From Rhodococcoides trifolii (GTDB lineage: Bacteria; Actinomycetota; Actinomycetes; Mycobacteriales; Mycobacteriaceae): a stretch of DNA of 64,000 nucleotides. The position numbers and the translations under genes are program-made. The notes under the pieces were generated by a model. The model did no database searches and was not told where the DNA came from. It was given only the letters and a program-made list of their open reading frames with translations. The stretch covers positions 1,364,001 through 1,428,000 of the forward strand of contig NZ_BMCU01000001.1 in the NCBI RefSeq assembly GCF_014635345.1, in the 5' to 3' direction. Positions within the stretch are counted from its first letter, which is position 1, and every line of letters begins with the position of its first letter. Below are positions 53,189-62,136 of this stretch, piece after piece.

Positions 53189-53515
53189 ATGGCACGATCC
53201 AACAAATCGCAGAAGTCCGACTGCGTGGCAGCGTTGTTCTCGTACGAGTTCGCCAACACGCGGGTTCACTACGACACCATCGAAGCCATTCATCGCGGCG
53301 ATGTGGGCACCTGGGTCGAGGCGCTCACCTCGTCGGGGTTGTTTTCGCCGTCGGAGGCGCAAGAGTTCGGGTTGCACTGGTCCGAACAGCCGAAGGACCT
53401 GCTGGACCTCCTGCTCCGAGACGCGGACGAGATGACGGTGCGGCGATGCCGCACCACGTGGTCCGCGCTGGACAGGTTGTCGCCGCTGGTCGTGCCCGTC
53501 GCCTACAGCGGCTAG
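53189..53515 (+). CDS. uncharacterised 108-residue protein
   Basis: MARSNKSQKSDCVAALFSYE onward, helical, no membrane segment. It has a strong ribosome site (CTAGGAGG) upstream and normal codon bias, so it is a real gene. The region RVHYDTIEAIHRGDVGTWVEALTSSGLFSP suggests a compact helical fold. It is convergent with the peptidase E gene, sharing CTAG. No family recognised. Confidence 0.65.
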   Translation: MARSNKSQKSDCVAALFSYEFANTRVHYDTIEAIHRGDVGTWVEALTSSGLFSPSEAQEFGLHWSEQPKDLLDLLLRDADEMTVRRCRTTWSALDRLSPLVVPVAYSG

Positions 53516-54153
53516 TACACCTGTTCGCTGACGCCGTCCACGATCAGTACCTGCTCGTCGGTGAGCGTGACGAAATCCGCGCTCGACGCCCGGAGGGCCC
53601 CGACCATCCGGGCCCCCGCGTCGTCGGTGTCCAGCAATTCCGATTGCCAGTGTGGGACAACAGCTCTCGAGATCAGACCCAGCCCGTCCCATTGCGGTTC
53701 CGCCCCTGTCGTCGGTTTCACCTCGTCCGGCGGGTCGGCCGACTCGATGCCCGTCAGCGTGGGGCCCAGAATGCAGGCGCCGGCGCTGTAGCCGCCGTAG
53801 ACCAGAGAATCGTCGACAAGCATTCGACGCAGCACGGTGTCCCCACCGCTGCGTGCGAGCTGCGCTCGCAACACGAAGGTGTTCCCCCCGCGAACCCAGA
53901 CGGCAGGGAACGAGGCCAGTGTCGTCGCGAGTTCGGCGGTCCTGCCGACGAATTCGCGCAAGTCGAGCTCGACGGGGTCGAACCCGGCCGAGCGCAACGG
54001 GCCCAGTTCGCTGGTGACACTCGACGCCCTGGCCGCAGCCGGCCACGAGTCGCACGCGTTGGCGATCACCGCGATGCGGCCAGGCCGGCCCACCATCTCG
54101 AGAAAACGGTCTCGGTGGCCGCCGAACCGGTAGGACGCCAAAAACAATCGCAC
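53512..54153 (-). CDS. peptidase S51 (dipeptidase E/cyanophycinase-like)
   Basis: 213 residues. VRLFLASYRFGG at the start, FPAVWVRGGNTFVLRAQL and GGYSAGACI with the nucleophile Ser near residue 121 are S51 features; the His lies in VPHWQSELLD. It would cleave Asp-X or beta-Asp dipeptides. The GTG at 54153 begins directly at the fold; a longer upstream frame is antisense to dhaKL. It is divergent from dhaKL with 27 bases between. Confidence 0.85.
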   Translation of the reverse strand: MRLFLASYRFGGHRDRFLEMVGRPGRIAVIANACDSWPAAARASSVTSELGPLRSAGFDPVELDLREFVGRTAELATTLASFPAVWVRGGNTFVLRAQLARSGGDTVLRRMLVDDSLVYGGYSAGACILGPTLTGIESADPPDEVKPTTGAEPQWDGLGLISRAVVPHWQSELLDTDDAGARMVGALRASSADFVTLTDEQVLIVDGVSEQVY

Positions 54154-54180
54154 GCCGGAAACGCTACCTACTGTGGGGGC

Positions 54181-55857
54181 ATGACGACGCAGAAGATCAT
54201 CGATTCTCCTCGAACCCTGGTCGCCGACGCTGCTCGCGCCGCGGCATCCATCGCTGCCGATCTCACGTGGGTGCCGAACCCCGGGTACTTCACGCGGCGC
54301 GAACCACTGGCGACAGGGCGCGTGGCGCTGCTCTCCGGCGGTGGGTCGGGACACGAGCCGTTGCACGCCGGATTCGTCGGAGCCGGCTTGTTGGCCGGCG
54401 CGGTGCCGGGCCTTGTCTTCACTTCACCGAACGCCCTGCAGATTCGGGCGGCCACCGCGGCGGTGCACGCCGGTGGGGGTGTACTCCACATCGTCAAGAA
54501 CTACACGGGCGACGTGGTCAATTTCTCGATCGCCGCCGATTTCGCGGCCGACGACGGTATCGACGTCGAGACCGTGATCGTGGCCGACGATGTCGCGACC
54601 GAGTCCGAGGACGGGCCGGGTCGACGCGGAACTGCCGCTACCATTGCCGTCGAAAAGATTTGTGGCGCAGCGGCTGAGCGTGGAGATTCGCTGTCCGACG
54701 TCGCAGCCCTGGGCCGACGAGTCGCCGACAATGCTCGCAGTATGGCCGTCGCGTTCCGAGCGTGTACGGTTCCCGGCGCCGACCGTCCGTCGTTCGATCT
54801 GCCCGACGGTGAGATCGAACTGGGTGTCGGCATTCACGGTGAGCGGGGCACCGACCGTGTGGCCGCGTTGCCGGCGAAGGAACTTGCTGCCGCGCTGATG
54901 GATCCGATCCTGAAGTCGTTGAGTCTCGCCGATGGAGGTGAGGTGATCGTGATCGTCAACGGGCTCGGCGCGACCCACCCGCTCGAATTGAACGTCCTGT
55001 TCGGCAACGCCGCGGACTACTTGAAGGGCAGGGGGATACGGGTACGCAGGGTTCTCGTCGGGACCTTCGTGACCGCCTTCGACATGGCCGGCGCATCGAT
55101 CACGCTGATCAGCTCCACCGACGACATGCTGGAACTGTGGGACGCCCCGACATCGGCGCCGGGATGGCCGCACGCGCCCAGCAAAGAGTTCTCAGGGCTG
55201 CAGGACGTCGCCGATGACGTTGCCGCACTGAACTACACGGACGAGACCGATGCCAACCCTTCGGTGACGTCGTGGGCAACGCGATTCGTCGAGAAGGTCC
55301 TCGGCAGCGTCGACGAATTGACCGACCTCGACCGGTCGGCCGGCGACGGCGACTTCGGTACCAACATGCGGGCTGCTCTGGACGGCGTGACGATCGGAGC
55401 GGACGACTCACCGTCGGCCGTGTTCCGGCGCATCGCCGACGGTTATCTCGGCAGCGCGGGCGGGACGTCGGGAGCGTTGTTCGGCGTGTGGTTCCACCAA
55501 TTCGACGTCGCTCTCGGCTCGTCCGGAGTCACCACCGATGCCCTCGCCGACGCCGCGCGCGACGGCATGGCGGCGATCGTCGATCTCGGCGGCGCTGCCG
55601 TCGGTGACAAGACGATGGTCGACGCCATCGCTCCGGCCGTCAGTGCGCTCGAATCGGCTCGTGCACAACCGCTTGCCGAGGCGCTGCGATCGGCCGCGGG
55701 TGCTGCGCGTTCCGGCGCCGACTCCACGTCCGACTTGCTGGGCCGTCGCGGACGGGCGAGCTACGTCGGCGATGCTGCTCGCGGCGTCGTGGATCCCGGG
55801 GCGCTGGTGGTCGCGTGGCTGTTCGAGGAGGCGGCCGAGGCGTTCGGCGAGTCCTAG
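54181..55857 (+). CDS. dhaK: fused ATP-dependent dihydroxyacetone kinase (DhaK-DhaL)
   Basis: 558 residues in one chain. The DhaK domain (~1-330) has ALLSGGGSGHEPLHAGFVGAG and covalent substrate His219 in GVGIHGERGTD. The DhaL domain (~355-558) has the ADP/Mg site DRSAGDGDFGTNM and GGTSGALFGVWF. The fused form uses ATP directly, as in eukaryotes and some actinobacteria, rather than the PTS phosphoryl donor. It makes dihydroxyacetone phosphate. No glycerol dehydrogenase is adjacent. Its stop shares CTAG with the next convergent gene. Confidence 0.93.
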   Translation: MTTQKIIDSPRTLVADAARAAASIAADLTWVPNPGYFTRREPLATGRVALLSGGGSGHEPLHAGFVGAGLLAGAVPGLVFTSPNALQIRAATAAVHAGGGVLHIVKNYTGDVVNFSIAADFAADDGIDVETVIVADDVATESEDGPGRRGTAATIAVEKICGAAAERGDSLSDVAALGRRVADNARSMAVAFRACTVPGADRPSFDLPDGEIELGVGIHGERGTDRVAALPAKELAAALMDPILKSLSLADGGEVIVIVNGLGATHPLELNVLFGNAADYLKGRGIRVRRVLVGTFVTAFDMAGASITLISSTDDMLELWDAPTSAPGWPHAPSKEFSGLQDVADDVAALNYTDETDANPSVTSWATRFVEKVLGSVDELTDLDRSAGDGDFGTNMRAALDGVTIGADDSPSAVFRRIADGYLGSAGGTSGALFGVWFHQFDVALGSSGVTTDALADAARDGMAAIVDLGGAAVGDKTMVDAIAPAVSALESARAQPLAEALRSAAGAARSGADSTSDLLGRRGRASYVGDAARGVVDPGALVVAWLFEEAAEAFGES

Positions 55858-56240
55858 ACGGTCACCTCGGCTCGGCAGATGACGTAATCGAGCAGGCGTT
55901 CCAGGACCGAATGCTCGGGAAAGTCGGATGCAAGTTCGAGCATGTGGTCGGCCAGGTCTGATGCGGCGAGTGGGTTGTATCCACCGGCGTCGAGGCTTGC
56001 CCGCAATGCTTCGACGTAGTCGTCTCGTGTCATGTCCAGATCGGAGACTCGTGCCGTCGTGGTCGCCTTGCGCGAGTTCGCGCCGGAAAACGAACGGCCA
56101 CAGCCGCATCCGCCGAACGGATTGTTCGCATCTCGCTCGCATACGGGGAAACCAACCCACACCAGCTCGCCCTCCACGCACCAGTCGAAGTCGGTTTCGC
56201 GTGCACCCTGTGTCCACCCTGTCGCTACCAGAACCCTCAT
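55854..56240 (-). CDS. uncharacterised conserved actinobacterial protein with GCGCGRS motif
   Basis: 128 residues. MRVLVATGWTQGARETDFDW, VEGELVWVGFPVCERDA and NNPFGGCGCGRSFSGANSRKATTTARV form a recognisable conserved N-terminal half with three closely spaced Cys; the C-terminal half is helical. Similar proteins occur in many actinobacteria as an unnamed domain family; function unknown. The ATG at 56240 was chosen over an upstream extension that adds an unrelated Cys-rich stretch. It is convergent with dhaKL. Confidence 0.65.
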   Translation of the reverse strand: MRVLVATGWTQGARETDFDWCVEGELVWVGFPVCERDANNPFGGCGCGRSFSGANSRKATTTARVSDLDMTRDDYVEALRASLDAGGYNPLAASDLADHMLELASDFPEHSVLERLLDYVICRAEVTV

Positions 56241-56338
56241 GATCCCCCCAAGTTTGGTCGTGCAGTTGAAGTGGAAGTAGTAGCACCGGGCACCGACACA
56301 ATTACGACAGTCCGCGCTGCCAACATGTCGCATCTGAG

Positions 56339-56422
56339 CGAGTGCACACGGGTTGCATGAACCGCACACCCCTATCAGCCGGCTGGAAGCCGTGTGAGGT
56401 CGAGGAAACCCGTGTGCACTCG
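56339..56422. repeat. 16-base perfect inverted repeat with nested hairpin
   Basis: CGAGTGCACACGGGTT (56339-56354) and AACCCGTGTGCACTCG (56407-56422) are exact reverse complements. The 52-base interior has its own palindrome CAGCCGGCTG and a CACAC...GTGTG pair. It lies 17 bases after the HIT gene stop on the minus strand and 98 bases before the next gene's start. It may be a terminator, an RNA structure or a mobile palindromic element. Confidence 0.7.
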
Positions 56423-56438
56423 TCGGCACGACACACCC

Positions 56439-56861
56439 TCAGTCCTGCGCCAACGCCTCGCGCAACACCGCGGCCGTTGCTTCCAACTCGTGCGGACGGC
56501 GCGTCAACAACTGCGCAGCGAACTTCAGCTTGTCGCCGCTCCACCGGGGCACCACGTGCATGTGGTGGTGGAACACGGTCTGCATGGCCGCGCGCCCGTC
56601 GTTGACGAGCAGGTTGACCCCATCGGCCGCGATGGAGGACTGCCGCATGGCTGCGGCGATCTTCCGCCCCGCCGTGAACACAGCGTCGGCCGACACCGGG
56701 TCCAGATCCGCGATGCCCGACGCGTGAGTTCGAGGCACCACCAGCGTGTGGCCACGGGCGAGGGGACGGATGTCGAGGAACGCCACGACGGTGTCGTTCT
56801 CGTACACGCGCGACGCGGGTGCGGAACCGTCGACGATGTCGCAGAAGATGCAAGCGGTCAC
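56439..56861 (-). CDS. HIT-family protein (HINT-like nucleotide hydrolase)
   Basis: 140 residues. CIFCDIVDGSAPASRVYEND and the histidine triad FHHHMHVVPRW near residue 97-105 place it in the HIT family of nucleoside phosphoramidate hydrolases/AMP-lysine hydrolases. CIFC is a possible zinc site. GTG start at 56861. It is divergent from pntAA across 283 bases. Confidence 0.92.
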   Translation of the reverse strand: MTACIFCDIVDGSAPASRVYENDTVVAFLDIRPLARGHTLVVPRTHASGIADLDPVSADAVFTAGRKIAAAMRQSSIAADGVNLLVNDGRAAMQTVFHHHMHVVPRWSGDKLKFAAQLLTRRPHELEATAAVLREALAQD

Positions 56862-57144
56862 GACACCGGAGCCTAAGGGAGCCGCCTCGAAGTCGAGATC
56901 GTGCCGTCTTGACCGTCCTGTGACGCAGGGTTCGTCGTCTTGATCGACGTGTGCCGTGCCACAGCGCGGAGGGCCGTTTCGGTATGAGTTCGCTCACCAT
57001 CGAGTACCCGCGTCCCATCTGTCTGTGTCGTGGGTTACCTTGCCCATACGTCGTCATCGTCAACCAGCGACCTTCGTCGAGCGCTCGATCAGCACTCCGA
57101 GACCACGTCGCCGGTAACCGCACCATCAGAGAAAGACAAAGCAT
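56862..57144. other. 283-base intergenic region between HIT and pntAA
   Basis: It must hold promoters for the divergent HIT and pntAA genes. I see no clear -10/-35 pair, palindrome or RNA element in it. Confidence 0.5.
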
Positions 57145-58263
57145 TTGGATACGCCGCAGAGCGTCGGCCCCCTGGTGGGGGTCGTTCGCGAATCAGGCGA
57201 CGGTGAACGCCGCGTCGCACTGGTCCCCAAGATCGTGTCGTCCCTGACGGGGAAAGGGGTCCGGGTCGTCGTCGAATCGGGCGCCGGCCTCGGGGCGCTC
57301 ATTCCCGACGACCTGTACACGGCCGCAGGCGCGACCATCGGTGACCCATGGTCCGCCGACGTCGTCGTCAAGGTCGCGCCGCCCAGCGACGACGAGATCG
57401 CGAAGCTGAAGTCCGGCTCGACCTTGATCGGATTCCTTGCTCCTCGCAACGCGGACAACAAGATCGCCGCACTGAAGGCCGCCGGCGTGCAGGCGTTTGC
57501 CGTCGAAGCCATTCCGCGTATTTCGCGCGCTCAGGTCATGGACGCGCTGTCGTCGCAGGCCAACGTCGCTGGGTACAAGTCCGTTCTGCTCGCTGCGTCG
57601 GAGTCGACCCGCTTCTTCCCGATGCTCACCACCGCGGCCGGCACGGTCAAGCCCGCGCTGGTGCTCGTTCTCGGCGTGGGCGTCGCGGGTCTGCAGGCGC
57701 TCGCCACGGCCAAGAGACTCGGATCCCGACCGACCGGATACGACGTGCGTCCCGAGGTCGCCGATCAGGTTCGGTCCGTCGGTGCGCAGTGGCTCGATCT
57801 CGGTATCGATGCTGCCGGTGAGGGTGGGTACGCACGCGAGCTCACCGACGACGAACGCGCGCAGCAGCAGAAAGCGCTCGAAGACGCGATCAAGGGCTTC
57901 GATGTCGTCATCACCACCGCACTCGTCCCCGGGCGCCCGGCACCTCGCTTGGTGACGGCCGCGGCCGTCGAAGGGATGAAGCCGGGCAGCGTCGTCGTCG
58001 ACCTCGCCGGTGAGACCGGCGGAAACTGCGAGCTGACCGAGCCGGGCAAGACTGTTGTCAAGCACGACGTGACCATCTGTTCGCCGCTGAACCTGCCGGC
58101 CACCATGCCGGAGCACGCGAGCGAGCTGTATTCGAAGAACATCTCTGCGTTGCTCGAGCTCATGTTGAAGGACGGCGCGTTCGCGCCGGACTTCTCCGAC
58201 GAGGTCATTGCGCAGTCCTGCGTGACACGTGTCGTCGAGACACCCAGTAAGGAAGGCGCCTGA
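57145..58263 (+). CDS. pntAA: NAD(P)+ transhydrogenase subunit alpha part 1 (PntAA)
   Basis: 372 residues, NAD(H)-binding domain I of the proton-translocating transhydrogenase: VGVVRESGDGERRVALVP, the Rossmann motif LVLGVGVAGLQALATAKRLGS and MKPGSVVVDLAGETGGN. Transhydrogenase transfers hydride between NADH and NADP+, driven by the proton gradient. The TTG at 57145 starts the conserved N-terminus, with AGAAAGA upstream. It is the first of three genes; the usual single PntA is split here into AA and AB. Confidence 0.92.
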   Translation: MDTPQSVGPLVGVVRESGDGERRVALVPKIVSSLTGKGVRVVVESGAGLGALIPDDLYTAAGATIGDPWSADVVVKVAPPSDDEIAKLKSGSTLIGFLAPRNADNKIAALKAAGVQAFAVEAIPRISRAQVMDALSSQANVAGYKSVLLAASESTRFFPMLTTAAGTVKPALVLVLGVGVAGLQALATAKRLGSRPTGYDVRPEVADQVRSVGAQWLDLGIDAAGEGGYARELTDDERAQQQKALEDAIKGFDVVITTALVPGRPAPRLVTAAAVEGMKPGSVVVDLAGETGGNCELTEPGKTVVKHDVTICSPLNLPATMPEHASELYSKNISALLELMLKDGAFAPDFSDEVIAQSCVTRVVETPSKEGA

Positions 58264-58592
58264 TGGATTACACAGGCCTGCTCGCCAACATCGGCATTCT
58301 GGTGCTGTCCGGCTTCGTCGGATTCGCCGTGATCTCCAAAGTGCCCAACACCCTGCACACGCCGTTGATGTCCGGCACCAACGCCATCCACGGCATCGTC
58401 GTGCTCGGCGCGCTGGTGGTGCTGGGCACCGTCGAGAACCCCAGCATCCTGATCCAGATCATCTTGTTCATCGCCGTCGTGTTCGGCACGGTCAACGTGA
58501 TCGGCGGCTTCGTCGTGACCGACCGCATGCTGGGCATGTTCAAGGGCAAGGCCCCCGAGAAGGTCTCCGCCGATCCGAAGGGCGATGCCTGA
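58263..58592 (+). CDS. pntAB: NAD(P)+ transhydrogenase subunit alpha part 2 (PntAB)
   Basis: 109 residues with three to four membrane helices: LANIGILVLSGFVGFAVISKVPNTLHTPLMSGTNAIHGIVVLGAL and the later ILIQIILFIAVVFGTVNVIGGFVVTDRML. These are the membrane segments of domain II that follow domain I in fused enzymes. Its ATG shares one base with the pntAA stop (TGATG). Confidence 0.93.
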   Translation: MDYTGLLANIGILVLSGFVGFAVISKVPNTLHTPLMSGTNAIHGIVVLGALVVLGTVENPSILIQIILFIAVVFGTVNVIGGFVVTDRMLGMFKGKAPEKVSADPKGDA

Positions 58593-60010
58593 TGAACAAC
58601 CTCGTTTCCGTGATGTACATCGTCGCGTTCGGCATGTTCATCTACGGCCTGATGGGCCTCACCGGCCCCAAGACCGCGGTCCGCGGCAACAAGATCGCCG
58701 CCGTCGGTATGGCCATCGCCGTGATCGCGACGCTCATTCACATCCGTGACACGTCCAACTGGATCATCATCGTCCTAGGTCTCGTCGTCGGTGTGGTCCT
58801 GGGTGTGCCCCCGGCCAGGCGTACCAAGATGACGGCGATGCCGCAGCTCGTCGCGCTGTTCAACGGTGTCGGCGGCGGCACGGTCGCCCTCATCGCGTGG
58901 TCCGAGTTCCTCGAGACCAGCGGCTTCTCCGACTTCCACGGTGAGCCCGGGCCGACGTCGCCCGTCATCATCGGCTCGCTCTTCGCAGCGATCATCGGCT
59001 CGATCTCGTTCTGGGGGTCGCTGATCGCGTTCCTCAAGCTGCAGGAGACGCTGCCGGGTCGTCCGATCACCGTCGGCAAGCTTCAGCAACCGCTCAACGC
59101 GATTCTGCTCATCGCGGCCGTGGCGGCCGCCGTGATCATCGGCATCGGCGCCTCCGACGGCGGCGTCTCGCAACTGTGGATCCTCGTGGTCCTGGTGGCG
59201 GCCGGCATTCTCGGTCTGACCGTCGTGCTGCCGATCGGCGGTGCGGACATGCCCGTGGTCATCTCACTGCTCAACGCTCTGACCGGATTGTCCGCTGCGG
59301 CAGCAGGTCTGGCTCTCGACAACACCGCAATGATCGTGGCCGGCATGATCGTCGGCGCGTCCGGCACCATCCTGACCAACCTGATGGCCAAGGCGATGAA
59401 CCGGTCCATTCCGGCGATCGTGGCGGGCGGGTTCGGTGGTGGCGGTGTCGCCGCCGCAGCGGGTGACGGCGGCGAGCGGACCGTCACGGCTACGTCGGCT
59501 GCGGACGCCGCGATCCAGATGGCGTACGCCAACCAGGTGATCGTCGTTCCGGGCTACGGACTCGCAGTTGCGCAGGCCCAGCACGCGGTGAAGGACATGG
59601 CCAAGCTGCTCGAGGCCAAGGGCGTCGAGGTCAAGTACGCCATTCACCCGGTCGCCGGCCGCATGCCGGGGCACATGAACGTGCTCCTCGCCGAGGCCGA
59701 CGTGAGCTACGACGCGATGAAGGAAATGGACGACATCAACGACGAGTTCGCTCGCACCGATGTCACTCTCGTCATCGGAGCCAACGACGTCACCAACCCG
59801 GCGGCGCGCAACGACCCGAGCTCGCCGATCCACGGGATGCCGATCCTCAACGTCGATCAGTCGAAGTCGGTGATCGTGCTCAAGCGATCGATGAACTCGG
59901 GCTTCGCCGGAATCGACAACCCTCTGTTCTTCGCCACGGGAACGTCGATGCTGTTCGGCGACGCGAAGAAGTCTGTGAGCGAAGTGACCGAAGAGCTCAA
60001 GGCTCTCTAG
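58592..60010 (+). CDS. pntB: NAD(P)+ transhydrogenase subunit beta (PntB)
   Basis: 472 residues: nine or so membrane helices over the first ~270 residues, then the NADP(H)-binding domain III with VVPGYGLAVAQAQHAVKDMAK and VKYAIHPVAGRMPGHMNVLLAEADVSYD. The last part VIGANDVTNPAA...PIHGMPIL is as in all PntB. It completes the transhydrogenase, which supplies NADPH. TGATG junction with pntAB. Confidence 0.95.
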   Translation: MNNLVSVMYIVAFGMFIYGLMGLTGPKTAVRGNKIAAVGMAIAVIATLIHIRDTSNWIIIVLGLVVGVVLGVPPARRTKMTAMPQLVALFNGVGGGTVALIAWSEFLETSGFSDFHGEPGPTSPVIIGSLFAAIIGSISFWGSLIAFLKLQETLPGRPITVGKLQQPLNAILLIAAVAAAVIIGIGASDGGVSQLWILVVLVAAGILGLTVVLPIGGADMPVVISLLNALTGLSAAAAGLALDNTAMIVAGMIVGASGTILTNLMAKAMNRSIPAIVAGGFGGGGVAAAAGDGGERTVTATSAADAAIQMAYANQVIVVPGYGLAVAQAQHAVKDMAKLLEAKGVEVKYAIHPVAGRMPGHMNVLLAEADVSYDAMKEMDDINDEFARTDVTLVIGANDVTNPAARNDPSSPIHGMPILNVDQSKSVIVLKRSMNSGFAGIDNPLFFATGTSMLFGDAKKSVSEVTEELKAL

Positions 60011-60672
60011 TCCCGGTCGCGGGTTGCACCCAGCGCCATCGCGGCCGTGCTGAGCGGATTCTGCCGTTCACGCTCGGCCGCGATGGGCGAGTGCGTCATC
60101 ACCACCGACGCCAGCGACCACCAGAACCCGACCACGAGCAACGCACCCACCACGGACACGACGCTGGCTGCGGCCGTGATCACCGCCGCGCCTGCCACGG
60201 CGAGGATCACGACGCTGCCGAGACCCGCTACCGCCGGTCGCCACCGCCACGCGCAGACCGTGGATGCTGCTGCCACCACGGACGCCGCCGCGATGACAGG
60301 TCCGTTCGCCACGGCGGACGGCAGCACCGCATCACCGATCCAGGCGCGCATGGCGGCACCCATCAAGTTCGCACCCAAGGTTGTGAGTAGCACCGCCGCG
60401 ATCCCGTAATGCAGCTTGCGCACCACAGCGATCACGGTCAGCACCGTCACCGCGAGCAGGACGGACGTCACCTCGAGAGATCCGAGAACGGCCGCCGCGG
60501 GTCGGTACAGCGGGGCGAGGAACGTGCGCCCGTGCGGGTAGTCGATTCCGACGGCCGGGAGCACGGCATACAGCGCGATCAGCAGGACTGCGGCGACCGC
60601 AGCCGCCGTCCACAGCCGTCGCCGGGTTCCCCGGTACTGAAGTCGAATTCGCTCGGTCGTCGTAGTGCTCAC
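60007..60672 (-). CDS. membrane protein of PAP2-like topology lacking the phosphatase motifs
   Basis: 221 residues, GTG start, with about six hydrophobic helices (e.g. LWTAAAVAAVLLIALYAVLP, SVLLAVTVLTVIAVV, then three or four more). The layout, a long loop YPHGRTFLAPLYRPAAAVLG then helices with MRAWIGDAVLPSAV, recalls PAP2-family phosphatases. But the family's PSGH and SR...H motifs are absent, so it is either an inactive relative or unrelated. It is convergent with pntB, sharing CTAG. Confidence 0.6.
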   Translation of the reverse strand: MSTTTTERIRLQYRGTRRRLWTAAAVAAVLLIALYAVLPAVGIDYPHGRTFLAPLYRPAAAVLGSLEVTSVLLAVTVLTVIAVVRKLHYGIAAVLLTTLGANLMGAAMRAWIGDAVLPSAVANGPVIAAASVVAAASTVCAWRWRPAVAGLGSVVILAVAGAAVITAAASVVSVVGALLVVGFWWSLASVVMTHSPIAAERERQNPLSTAAMALGATRDRD

Positions 60673-60775
60673 AGGCGCTGATTCTCTCTCACAACTCTGG
60701 CAAAACCCTTAGACGGTTCCGACACATGCCTGGCAGTCGGGTTTGCGCGCGTCGGGGACCGGACATCCGCCTCGT

Positions 60776-61171
60776 ATGACAACAGACTTGTACAGCGCAT
60801 CGGTGACCGCACGAGTCGGCTCCGTGACGTCCAGTGACAACGCATTGGACCTGTCCGTGCACGAGCCGACAGAGTTGGGCGGTCCCGGTGAGGCAACCAA
60901 TCCCGAACAACTTATGGCCGCAGCGCTCGGCAGCTGCCTCATCGAGTCCTTACGCATCGCGCTCGGGACCACGGGAGAGAGTGTCGACGACGTCACGGTC
61001 GATTCGACCGTCACTCTGACCGACTCGGACGGGCCCGGCTACGAGAGCCGGTTCCAGCTGCGCGTGAGCATTCCCAGCGCGTCGAACCCCAGCGATGTGC
61101 TGGCCCAGGCAACGTCGATCTGCCCGTTCCTGAAGAGCGTCGACGGCGTCGACGTGGCACTGGCCGGCTAA
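60776..61171 (+). CDS. OsmC/Ohr-family peroxiredoxin
   Basis: 131 residues. The two OsmC-family cysteines are visible in MAAALGSCLIESLRIAL (near residue 51) and SICPFLKSVDG (near 117), and NPEQLMAAAL is a conserved segment. The family reduces organic hydroperoxides using a Cys pair. The ATG at 60776 was chosen over one eleven codons upstream. It is convergent with the E1-beta gene, overlapping in CTAA. Confidence 0.9.
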   Translation: MTTDLYSASVTARVGSVTSSDNALDLSVHEPTELGGPGEATNPEQLMAAALGSCLIESLRIALGTTGESVDDVTVDSTVTLTDSDGPGYESRFQLRVSIPSASNPSDVLAQATSICPFLKSVDGVDVALAG

Positions 61172-62136
61172 CGCGCCAGGACGGTATCGACCGCAGCGAG
61201 GATGCGGTCGGCGTCGGGTAGGTAGTGCTTCTCCAGCCGCGCAGGAGGGTAGGGCGTGTGGAATCCGCCTACTCGCTCGACCGGAGCTTCCAGACTGAGG
61301 AAGCACTCGTGGGATACGTGAGCCGCGATCTCAGCGCCGATCCCGACGAAGGTCGACGCCTCCTGCACGGTCACCAGACCGCCGGTCTTACGGACCGACG
61401 CGTCGATCGTGGCGTAGTCGATGGGCGAGAGTGACCGTAGGTCGATGACCTCCACGCTTCGGCCTTCGGTTGCCGCGATCTCGGCGGCCTGCAGAGCAGT
61501 TCGAACGCGCGACCCGTAGGCGACGATCGTGACGTCGGTACCCGAACGCACGACACGCGCGGCGTCGAGCGGCAACGAGTCGGACATGTCGATATCGCCC
61601 TTGTCCCAGTACCTGCTCTTGGGTTCGAAGAAGACCACCGGGTCGTTCGACGCGATGGATTGCTGAATCATCCAGTACGCGTCGGTGGGAGTGCTCGGGG
61701 CGACGACGCGCAGACCCGCCGTGTGGGCGAAGTACGCCTCGGGGGACTCCGAATGATGTTCCACTGCACCGATTCCGCCTCCGAACGGGATGCGGATGGT
61801 CAACGGAGCCGCGACGAGACCGTCGGTGCGATACCTGATCTTGGCCACCTGCGAGACGATCTGATCGAAGGCGGGATACACGAATCCGTCGAACTGGATC
61901 TCGCACACCGGACGCATCCCGCGCAGGGCCATGCCGAACGCCGTTCCGATGATGCCGGATTCCGCGAGCGGCATGTCGAGGACGCGGGTGTTTCCGAAGT
62001 CCTTCTGCAGTTCGTCGGTCACCCGGAACACTCCGCCGAGTTTGCCGATGTCGAGTCCCATCAGCAGCACCTTGGGGTCGTTGTCCAGTGCTGCCCGCAG
62101 GCCGGCGTTGATCGCCTTTCCCAACGTGGTGTTCAT
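61168..62136 (-). CDS. 2-oxoacid dehydrogenase E1 component, beta subunit (BkdB/PdhB type)
   Basis: 322 residues of the transketolase-like beta subunit: LDMPLAESGIIGTAFGMALRGMRPVCEIQFDGFVYPAFDQI and IPFGGGIGAVEHHSESPEAYFAHTAGLRVVAPSTPTDAYWM. With E1 alpha it decarboxylates branched-chain 2-oxoacids using thiamine diphosphate. The ATG at 62136 overlaps the alpha stop (ATGA). The E2 gene that normally follows is replaced by a convergent OsmC gene. Confidence 0.92.
   Translation of the reverse strand: MNTTLGKAINAGLRAALDNDPKVLLMGLDIGKLGGVFRVTDELQKDFGNTRVLDMPLAESGIIGTAFGMALRGMRPVCEIQFDGFVYPAFDQIVSQVAKIRYRTDGLVAAPLTIRIPFGGGIGAVEHHSESPEAYFAHTAGLRVVAPSTPTDAYWMIQQSIASNDPVVFFEPKSRYWDKGDIDMSDSLPLDAARVVRSGTDVTIVAYGSRVRTALQAAEIAATEGRSVEVIDLRSLSPIDYATIDASVRKTGGLVTVQEASTFVGIGAEIAAHVSHECFLSLEAPVERVGGFHTPYPPARLEKHYLPDADRILAAVDTVLAR

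Noticed and set aside
56951..57247. Plus-strand 98-codon frame before pntAA
   Set aside because: It runs into the pntAA N-terminus out of frame and lacks a ribosome site and coding bias.
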